Part shown: piece by piece, positions 6,784-11,129 of the stretch
Layout: every line of letters starts with the position of its first letter
Numbering within the stretch: position 1 is the first letter of the stretch
NCBI GenBank assembly: GCA_937996675.1
Contig: CALKUN010000126.1
Location: 1-11,129, forward strand
DNA: 11,129 bases
Direction of reading: 5' to 3'
DNA from: an uncultured Candidatus Saccharibacteria bacterium
GTDB lineage: Bacteria > Patescibacteriota > Saccharimonadia > CAILAD01 > GCA-016700035
Notes under the pieces: model-generated
What the model was told of the DNA's origin: nothing
Seen by the model: only the letters and a program-made list of their open reading frames with translations
Database searches by the model: none
Program-made: the position numbers and the translations under genes

Positions 6784-6795
6784 TGTGGTAGGCGG
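6784..6795 (-). promoter_or_regulatory. Box C variant, start-associated repeat (hub gene)
   Basis: Minus-strand CCGCCTACCACA, ending exactly 6 nt before the ATG at 6777, the same spacing as at 1732. It differs from the other two copies only at its 5' end. There is no Shine-Dalgarno between it and the ATG. It helps decide the start codon of the hub gene. Confidence 0.5.
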
Positions 6796-6812
6796 CCGGC
6801 GGTGTACTTCCG

Positions 6813-6834
6813 CCACACATGGCCCACCGCTTAG
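6813..6834 (+). repeat. Box A intergenic repeat, inverted full copy
   Basis: Plus-strand CCACACATGGCCCACCGC followed by TTAG: nearly the full consensus in the orientation opposite to the genes. It pairs with 6849-6860. Confidence 0.65.
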
Positions 6835-6860
6835 CTTCTACGTCCCGTGGTGGGCCATGT
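6817..6860. repeat. Perfect 12-bp hairpin between gpN-type stop and hub start
   Basis: ACATGGCCCACC (6817-6828) and GGTGGGCCATGT (6849-6860) are exact inverted repeats with a 20-nt loop, the same arm and loop lengths as the pair at 1761-1804. The outer arm abuts the TAA stop at 6861-6863. There is no U-run after the stem on the minus strand, so it is not a classical terminator; it could stabilise or segment the mRNA, or bind a protein as DNA. Confidence 0.75.
6848..6860 (-). repeat. Box A intergenic repeat, minus-oriented core copy
   Basis: Minus-strand ACATGGCCCACCA immediately follows the stop codon of the gpN-type gene. It keeps the core only and has lost the CGCTAAG side. Confidence 0.6.
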
Positions 6861-7757
6861 TTAGCCCAGCGTTCGCACAACGTCCGGTTGTGGGATGAGC
6901 AGCGAGGTCATCGCCGGAATCTGCAGCGGTCTCGGAATGCGGTTGAGACCCATGATCACCTGCTCTTGGGCGCGAGCTTTGCCGCGGTAGAGCTGCTGCG
7001 CCAGCCGCGCCAGACTGATCGGGCTCCCAACGACGTAGCTGACGATCGGCACTGTCCCACCGATGACCCGGTTGTAAGCGGCCTGACACTGAGAGAAGAC
7101 CAGTGCCGCCGACGCGCGCACAGTGAAGTTGATCCCGATGTTGTTTGACACGAGCTGCGTCGCCGTCAGCATGTTCGCGAGCTGCGCCGTGAGGGCCAAC
7201 GAGGAAACGGCCTGGCCCTGCACGCTCTGCACGGTAGCTAGAAACGCCGTAGTGGCGCTCTGAATGGTCTTGGCCTGTCCGACTACCAGGGGAGCCTTCG
7301 CAGTCGCCAGTGCTACTGTGGTCGCAGCCTCCATGACTGCCGCGGAAGCTGCCGCGACCGGTGAGGGCTGGGGCAAGTCGTGCAAGCCCGTCTCTCGGAA
7401 CGTGATCGTGTAGTTGATCGTATCAGTCTCTTGCCCTGGGTTCTCGCTGGCGCTTACGCCCTCGCAAACGGCGTTGCCTGCGCGAAGGCGGGGGTGAACC
7501 AGCACACCGACCGGGTAGGCGGTGATTACATCTACCAGGCGCTGGTAGCGAGCCTGCACGTCTGCGCCGCGCATGCAGCACTGAAAGACGTGCTTTTTGG
7601 GCGGAGTGCCGGCGAGCTGGTGCAGTGCCCCGTTGCGCTTCAGGATTTGGTGCTCAACAACGCCGGTTCCGATCTCGTCGGTGTACGACAGCGCATCGCC
7701 GAGCAGGTTCAAGGTCTGCCCGTTGCTGGTCAGAAACTGGAAGTCTTGGATCGCCAT
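6861..7757 (-). CDS. Mu gpN-type tail/DNA circulation protein
   Basis: The product is 298 aa. Its ATG shares a base with the tape-measure stop (TAATG at 7755-7759), and AGGGGG precedes it. The N-terminal part (residues 1-125) has the DNA_circ_N layout, including VEHQILKRNGALHQLAGTPP and a long strand-rich stretch ending in TITFRETG. A central Ala/Val/Thr-rich helical linker follows. The C-terminal LYRGKARAQEQVIMGLNRIP closely matches the lyGda-ra-eil-lNri-nP motif of the family. Mu gpN is about 490 aa, so this is a compact version, mostly through a shorter middle. In Mu-like tails this is a baseplate/tail-tip component between tape measure and hub; the circularisation name comes from an old assignment in related phages and may not describe its main role. 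Confidence 0.88.
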   Translation of the reverse strand: MAIQDFQFLTSNGQTLNLLGDALSYTDEIGTGVVEHQILKRNGALHQLAGTPPKKHVFQCCMRGADVQARYQRLVDVITAYPVGVLVHPRLRAGNAVCEGVSASENPGQETDTINYTITFRETGLHDLPQPSPVAAASAAVMEAATTVALATAKAPLVVGQAKTIQSATTAFLATVQSVQGQAVSSLALTAQLANMLTATQLVSNNIGINFTVRASAALVFSQCQAAYNRVIGGTVPIVSYVVGSPISLARLAQQLYRGKARAQEQVIMGLNRIPRPLQIPAMTSLLIPQPDVVRTLG

Positions 7758-9361
7758 TAGTTCCCCCTGTCGCCGGTGTAGTCGCGCTGTTTTTGGTCGG
7801 CGGTCTTGAGGGTCTTGTTGGCGACTGCGTCGGCGATCTTGTCGGGCAGCGCGCCCAGCGCAGCGACCACATCGGCGTTCCCGCTCGCCCGGTCGATATC
7901 GGCGATCTTCCGCTGGTACTTGTCTATGTCGCCTTGCGCCTGCTCGGGACTGTCCGATGAGAATAGGTGATTGATACGGTAGCCAATCCCGGTCGGTGAG
8001 CGCCCGGCCTGCAGCTCGCCGAGCTCCTTCCGGCGCGAGTCCAGGGCATCCTGGTATTCCTTGCGCACAGAGTCGGGGGTCTGAGTGTCGCCCGGTAGCA
8101 AGGTGGCTGCGCCAGCTACAGCGAGCGTGCCAGCGCCGGCTGCTGCCAGCGTGGAGGTCGCCGCGCGCGCCGTGTTCAGGACGCCCCGTTTACCGATGTA
8201 GCCCGCCACACCGACCTTGGCGAGCCCCAGCGCCGTCGAGGCGTACGGGTTTTGGTTCACCGCGTCGCCTACTTGCTGGATTGGATTCGCTAGGTTCCGC
8301 TCCGCGGCTAGCCGCTCGATCGCTGCAACGTCGCGCCTGCCCGCGTCGGTGCTGCGGTACGCCTGCGCTCCCGCGCCTACCGCTCCGGTATCCTTGGCCA
8401 GCGAGTTCAGGTTGTCCACATCGGCAAAGGAGGTCCGCTGTAGAGCCGTGCCGAGTGCCGGGCCATAGGAGTCGATAAGCACACGGCGCTGGGCATCAGC
8501 GCTGCCATGGATATTCTGACGGCGCTTAGCCAAGTCGGCGTAGACCTGTGCGGGGTCTTTAAGGTCGCCATTCTCGTCGAGGATCTTCCGCCCGATCGTC
8601 CGCTCGACAGCCCGCGCGTTTGCCCTGAGATCGTCGAGCAGTTGCGCCCCAACCTCCTTGGCCTTCTGCGGGCTGAGTCCTTTGGTCGCCGTGGCGATTA
8701 GTGCTATCGTCCTGTTGACTCCGTCGCCTTCCTTGGACACATGCGCGAGCTGTGTATCGAGCGCCGCAACCGTGTCTAGGAGCGCCTGGGGGCCTCCAAC
8801 AGTCTTCAGCCTGGCTGCTATGTCGACGATCTTACCGAGCGCGCCAGGGAGGTCCTTTGCTGCGATTCCTGCGTTGTGCAGCGCGATACCTAGCGGGATC
8901 TCGTCCTGCACGTCCCTCCCCAGGCTCTGCGCCACATCGGCGAGCGCGCCGACGGACTCGGTTGCGTCCTTGGAGTCATAGGTCACGCTGGCGATGGACT
9001 TGGCCACTTGAGCGAGCGCCACAGCCGACGCGCCGCCGCGCTTCTCGGTAGTCTCAAACAGGCTCTTGAGCTGACCAGCCGATACACCGGAAGTCTGCCC
9101 AAGCTGCGCCGTGAGCTTGTCGAGCGTCTTGACCGAGTCAACGCCCTTGCCGAGGTCGATCGTTTGAAAGATTCCCGCTGCCCTTATGCCGCCCGCCGCT
9201 ATAGAGACCAGGCCAGAACCGACACTCTTGAGCGCGCCGCCGACGTTGCTGTCTATCGCCTTACCGGCTAGCTGAAAGGCGGACTCGATCAGGCCGACCT
9301 TCTGGACGACTTGATCGGCACCCTCTAGGCTCGCTTCTACTTCTGCTTTTTCCTTGGCCAT
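7757..9361 (-). CDS. Tail tape measure protein
   Basis: The product is 534 aa, located directly after the chaperone and its frameshift extension, the invariant position of tape measures. It is Ala-rich and mostly helical: MAKEKAEVEASLEGADQVVQ at the start, a VSAGQLKSLFETTEKRGGAS region, AQVYADLAKRRQNIHG (271-286), and a Gly/Ala-rich hydrophobic stretch at about 375-422, a common membrane-insertion feature of these proteins. A charged helical C-terminus (about 430-520) follows. Using the usual 0.15 nm per residue, the tail would be about 80 nm; that is an inference. Start ATG 9361-9359 follows AGAAGG at 9 nt, and the extension's stop TAG (9368-9370) is 6 nt upstream. There is no visible lytic transglycosylase or peptidase domain. 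Confidence 0.88.
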   Translation of the reverse strand: MAKEKAEVEASLEGADQVVQKVGLIESAFQLAGKAIDSNVGGALKSVGSGLVSIAAGGIRAAGIFQTIDLGKGVDSVKTLDKLTAQLGQTSGVSAGQLKSLFETTEKRGGASAVALAQVAKSIASVTYDSKDATESVGALADVAQSLGRDVQDEIPLGIALHNAGIAAKDLPGALGKIVDIAARLKTVGGPQALLDTVAALDTQLAHVSKEGDGVNRTIALIATATKGLSPQKAKEVGAQLLDDLRANARAVERTIGRKILDENGDLKDPAQVYADLAKRRQNIHGSADAQRRVLIDSYGPALGTALQRTSFADVDNLNSLAKDTGAVGAGAQAYRSTDAGRRDVAAIERLAAERNLANPIQQVGDAVNQNPYASTALGLAKVGVAGYIGKRGVLNTARAATSTLAAAGAGTLAVAGAATLLPGDTQTPDSVRKEYQDALDSRRKELGELQAGRSPTGIGYRINHLFSSDSPEQAQGDIDKYQRKIADIDRASGNADVVAALGALPDKIADAVANKTLKTADQKQRDYTGDRGN

Positions 9362-9367
9362 CGGTGC

Positions 9368-9526
9368 CTACCTTCTCTGTTTTGGCGGGTACATCAGTTT
9401 GAGGGCTGCCGCTCGCGACCACTCCCAGCGGAGCACGTCATCGTCAGGAATGTCCTTAGCCGGCATCCCGAACCACTCTTGTACAGAGCTGGCCAGCACT
9501 TTCAGAAGCAGCGCCGGCCTACTTAA
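9368..9526 (-). CDS. Frameshift extension of tail assembly chaperone (GT-like)
   Basis: In the frame reached from the chaperone by a -2 slip there are 52 codons and a TAG at 9368-9370. They read LSRPALLLKVLASS, then VQEWFGMPAKDIPDDDVLRW and EWSRAAALKLMYPPKQRR. It is Trp-rich, acidic in the middle and basic at the end, and ends 6 nt before the tape-measure ATG, as GT/T-type extensions do. An independent start is possible only at GTG 9499-9497 without a good ribosome site, so translation by frameshift is more likely. The joined product (10013 to 9525, then 9526 to 9368) would be 215 aa. Its expected role is to recruit the tape measure and tube subunits during tail assembly. Confidence 0.78.
   Translation of the reverse strand, partial: LSRPALLLKVLASSVQEWFGMPAKDIPDDDVLRWEWSRAAALKLMYPPKQRR
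9491..9519 (-). promoter_or_regulatory. Stem-loop downstream of frameshift site
   Basis: On the minus-strand RNA, arms GGCCGGCGCU (9519-9510) and AGUGCUGGCC (9500-9491) pair over 10 positions, two of them G-U, around a 9-nt loop. The stem starts 5 nt after the slippery run, a usual spacing for stimulatory structures, and its first base pair falls on the last G of the chaperone's stop codon. Confidence 0.75.
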
Positions 9527-10013
9527 AAAGAGCGGTCGCCTGATCCTTTACCCTTGCTGCGTCTGCGGCTGTCGGCTGCTCGCCTCGGAGCTCGGGGTAT
9601 ACATCAGCTAGGTAGGCGTCGTACTGCTTGCCGAGCCAGATGCACTGCTGTTGGATCAGGCCCTTGCGCAGCATCGGGAGCTGCTCAGGCAGCGCCCAAG
9701 GAATGCGGTGATCCTCGACATCGCGGAGCGCCGCCATCAGGAAACGGTACGTGACCTCATCGTCAAAGTTTGCTTCAGGGTGCAGTCGCTGCCCGAAGGT
9801 GGTAGAACCTTCTTGCTCGTCCGTCTCCTGGCAGTATTCCCTAGCCGCCCGCACAAGGTCCGCCCGCGCCTTCTCGCTCACCGGGTAGAGCATGGCCTCG
9901 ACCCTCTGCTCTACAAGGTTCTTCTGCGTGTCGGCGCTGATGAATTGGAAAGCGACGAGCCGCCCGGTGAGCGGCGTTCCCCCAGCTTGCCGTAGGATGT
10001 TTCCGAGGTTCAT
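9519..10013 (-). CDS. Tail assembly chaperone (Mu gp41-like, G-type)
   Basis: The unshifted product is 164 aa. The ATG at 10013-10011 has AAGGAG 6 nt upstream, the best ribosome site in the window. The N-terminal half contains AFQFISADTQKNLVEQRVEA; the C-terminal half contains LPEQLPMLRKGLIQQQCIWL and a long helix. It is mostly helical and moderately acidic, in the size range and exact position (after the tube, before the tape measure) of gpG/gp41-type chaperones. Overall similarity to a named family is not obvious from the sequence alone, so the call rests on position plus the frameshift signal at its 3' end (codons CTT TTT before AAG TAG). It acts in the cytoplasm during tail assembly and is not expected in the mature virion. 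Confidence 0.82.
   Translation of the reverse strand: MNLGNILRQAGGTPLTGRLVAFQFISADTQKNLVEQRVEAMLYPVSEKARADLVRAAREYCQETDEQEGSTTFGQRLHPEANFDDEVTYRFLMAALRDVEDHRIPWALPEQLPMLRKGLIQQQCIWLGKQYDAYLADVYPELRGEQPTAADAARVKDQATALFK
9525..9532 (-). promoter_or_regulatory. Slippery sequence for -2 frameshift
   Basis: Minus-strand CTCTTTTT. In the zero frame the last six bases are read CTT TTT. Moving back two bases re-pairs the tRNAs on CTC and TTT, so Leu (CTY-reading) and Phe tRNAs keep full pairing. The next codon becomes TTA and reading continues into the 52-codon extension. A -1 slip would hit TAA at once, so only -2 (or +1) is productive. Confidence 0.72.
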
Positions 10014-10029
10014 GGGACTCCTTCATGCT

Positions 10030-10045
10030 AGGCCACACATGGCCT
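10030..10045. repeat. Small hairpin in tube-chaperone spacer
   Basis: AGGCCA (10030-10035) and TGGCCT (10040-10045) pair around a 4-nt loop, inside the divergent box A copy of this 44-bp spacer. The stem lies just upstream of the chaperone's Shine-Dalgarno and could modulate access to it. Confidence 0.5.
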
Positions 10046-10054
10046 GCCGCTGAC
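10033..10054 (+). repeat. Box A intergenic repeat, divergent inverted copy
   Basis: Plus-strand CCACACATGGCCTGCCGC then TGAC. It has two changes in the core relative to the consensus and is in the orientation opposite to the genes. It fills most of the short spacer between the tube stop and the chaperone start. Confidence 0.55.
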
Positions 10055-10057
10055 GGC

Positions 10058-10435
10058 CTACGCCGTGCGGATTCGCTTGCCGGCGATGATCGAGATCGTC
10101 AGGCTCGCGTCATCGGTGCTGGCGGTACCTGCGACACTGTTGACGCCGCACTTGGTCAGGGTGTAATACTCGCTGCCGTACTTGTAAGAGCAGCTAAAGT
10201 ACCCGTCAGGGTCCTGCGATCGGGCATTGCGGATGAGCTCCAGGATCGCCTGCTTGTCGGTGGACAGCGAGCAGGTCACGGTGATCCCGAAGTCGGCGAT
10301 CCCAAAAACGAGATCCGAGTCGCCGTTCATAAATTTCTTGATATTCGTCGGCTGGTTCTCAGTCGGTGCGACGCTGGTGACTCCAGTGACCTCGATGTTG
10401 CCGACTTCAAAAGGTATGCGTCCGGTAAGGGCCAT
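10058..10435 (-). CDS. Tail tube protein
   Basis: The product is 125 aa, between the sheath and the chaperone, which is where contractile-tailed Mu-like phages encode the tube subunit. The sequence is beta-rich: VGNIEVTGVTSVAPTENQ at the start, DLVFGIADFGITVTCSLS in the middle, a short helix DKQAILELIRNARS, and a GYFSCSYKYGSEYYTL strand pair, then a C-terminal SLTISIIAGKRIRTA strand. This strand-helix-strand order fits the tube/Hcp fold, and the size matches tube subunits of 115-145 aa. Mu gpM itself shares little obvious sequence, so the call rests on size, fold pattern and position. Start ATG 10435-10433 follows GGAG at 9 nt. The inner tube guides DNA and the tape measure. Confidence 0.78.
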   Translation of the reverse strand: MALTGRIPFEVGNIEVTGVTSVAPTENQPTNIKKFMNGDSDLVFGIADFGITVTCSLSTDKQAILELIRNARSQDPDGYFSCSYKYGSEYYTLTKCGVNSVAGTASTDDASLTISIIAGKRIRTA

Positions 10436-10451
10436 CTAAAGACTCCTAGAA

Positions 10452-10498
10452 GGGCTATGGGGGCGGTGGGCCATGTGTGGCGGTAGTCCCCATCGCCC
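10452..10498. repeat. Inverted repeat enclosing box A in sheath-tube spacer
   Basis: GGGCTATGGGG (10452-10462) pairs with CCCCATCGCCC (10488-10498) at 10 of 11 positions, with box A in the 25-nt loop. This differs from the other spacers, where box A itself forms the stem. No U-run follows. Confidence 0.55.
10464..10486 (-). repeat. Box A intergenic repeat in sheath-tube spacer
   Basis: Minus-strand CTACCGCCACACATGGCCC then ACCG. The core matches the other copies, but the CTAAG flank is absent. Confidence 0.65.
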
Positions 10499-10506
10499 GA
10501 TGTGAA

Positions 10507-10522
10507 TGTAAAGTGCTTTGCA
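10507..10522. repeat. Box B, operator-like dyad after sheath stop
   Basis: Plus-strand TGTAAAGTGCTTTGCA, near-palindromic (TG-AAAG / CTTT-CA). It lies 5 nt past the sheath TAG at 10528-10530. It shares GCTTTGCA with the copies at 4907-4914 and 1826-1833. Confidence 0.5.
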
Positions 10523-10527
10523 GCTCT

Positions 10528-11129
10528 CTATTCCTGAATGCCGGCGACGACGATCTGATCGATATCCTTGACCGTGCGGAACGGGGCCTGAATGTCGATC
10601 CGGTTCGGGCTGACAAAGACTCCCGCCATGATCGCATCGCGCACAGCCGCCGCGCCGTCGAAAAGGTCCAGGTTATCCCAGCGATCGACCCGCTCATAGA
10701 CGCGCGCCTTGACGCCGAGCGGCTTCACTGTATTGGTCGTGCGCGGGTCGGAGAAGCTCTTTACGGACTTGTCACCAAATGCAACCTTCAGGTCGGCGGC
10801 AAGGTCTGCCCTGAAGAACCCGAGCGTCAGGAAGCAGGACCACTTCTGCAGAGCCTGATCGTTGTATCCCAGCGCCTTATAGGTGTTATTGGAGCGTACG
10901 ATCGCATTGTACCCGCCACTGTCGACGGCCAAGGGGAAGTAGAAGTAGGTCGCGGTCGCCGTGTTCATGTCATCGCGGCTGGCGCGGTCGGCCTTGTGCG
11001 GCACTCCGAAGGGCACGGCGGCATTGGTGGGCAGGCGCGCGCCGTTGTAGTTCTTCGCTACATAGGGCTGCGCAGCGACGACGGCAGCGACGCGAGCAGC
11101 GACCTCCCAGCCGGCCTGTGGACAGCCCT
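10528..11129 (-). CDS. Tail sheath protein, C-terminal part (runs off right edge)
   Basis: The frame is open from the window's right edge to TAG at 10528-10530, giving 199 visible residues. It starts mid-protein with AGWEVAARVAAVVAAQPYVA; a GTG at 11016 is internal, not the start. The pattern fits the C-terminal half of Mu gpL-like sheaths: a helix followed by a proline/asparagine-rich turn, then FYFPLAVDSGGYNAIVRSNN (compare the DAGG-xxI-R-xTTY core), a helical FRADLAADLKVAFGD segment, YERVDRWDNLDLFDGAAAVR, and a closing RIDIQAPFRTVKDIDQIVVA strand-helix. The sheath C-terminus normally provides the strand exchanged between subunits and contacts the tube, whose gene is next downstream. The missing N-terminus lies beyond the right edge. 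Confidence 0.82.
   Translation of the reverse strand, partial: GCPQAGWEVAARVAAVVAAQPYVAKNYNGARLPTNAAVPFGVPHKADRASRDDMNTATATYFYFPLAVDSGGYNAIVRSNNTYKALGYNDQALQKWSCFLTLGFFRADLAADLKVAFGDKSVKSFSDPRTTNTVKPLGVKARVYERVDRWDNLDLFDGAAAVRDAIMAGVFVSPNRIDIQAPFRTVKDIDQIVVAGIQE

Noticed and set aside
6775..6816. GTG at 6816 as the start of the hub gene (13 extra residues)
   Set aside because: The extra codons lie in the spacer repeat and encode an Arg/Pro-rich lead unlike hub proteins; box C at fixed spacing favours ATG 6777.
6817..6860. Spacer hairpins as intrinsic terminators
   Set aside because: Stems are followed by no U-run on either strand that would fit the genes, and downstream genes of the same operon continue immediately.
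9368..9499. The small frame before the tape measure as an independent gene starting at GTG 9499
   Set aside because: No ribosome binding site is visible, the start lies inside the stem-loop's 3' arm, and the frame is open upstream to the slippery site; the frameshift reading explains it better.
11014..11016. GTG at 11016 as the start of the sheath gene
   Set aside because: The frame stays open with sheath-like protein sequence to the window edge, so this codon is an internal valine.

Overview
The window is a contiguous tail-morphogenesis block of a contractile-tailed phage or prophage (Myoviridae-type). Every gene I can support lies on the minus strand, so transcription runs from high to low coordinates. 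Gene order matches phage Mu, from sheath to fibre: sheath C-terminus (partial, right edge), tube, tail assembly chaperone with a frameshifted extension, tape measure, gpN/DNA-circularisation-type protein, gp44/P-type hub, gp45-type spike, gp46-type (gp25/W-like) protein, gp47/J-type wedge, gp48-type protein, tail fibre-like protein. Two envelope-associated genes follow: a two-helix membrane protein and a lipoprotein candidate that runs off the left edge. No capsid, replication, integrase, tRNA, IS or CRISPR feature is visible, so temperate versus lytic lifestyle cannot be decided here.

Host: the DNA is GC-rich. The membrane protein carries a spaced-cysteine motif (CDPPC...C....C) of a kind I associate with envelope proteins of Myxococcota and related bacteria. 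That is a weak hint; a Gram-negative host is the most I would state, supported by the lipobox in the left-edge gene.

Layout: several gene junctions overlap by 1-4 nt or are only a few bases apart (TAATG at 4421 and 7757, ATGA at 291-294). Five junctions are instead opened by 44-130 bp spacers. These spacers share a small family of repeats: box A (core ACATGGCCCACCGC, either orientation, often paired into hairpins), box B (a 16-bp dyad ending GCTTTGCA, close after three stop codons) and box C (CCTACCACA, just before three starts that lack a good Shine-Dalgarno). I cannot assign this set to a known element.

Most striking single signal: the chaperone gene ends on CTC-TTT-TT followed, after 5 nt, by a 10-bp stem-loop, and a 52-codon extension lies in the frame reached by a -2 slip. 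This is a textbook layout for programmed frameshifting of the Mu type and would make a 215-residue G-GT-like product. Also notable are a beta-rich insertion resembling a proprotein-convertase P domain in the gp48-type protein and an extra beta-rich segment in the gp47-type protein.
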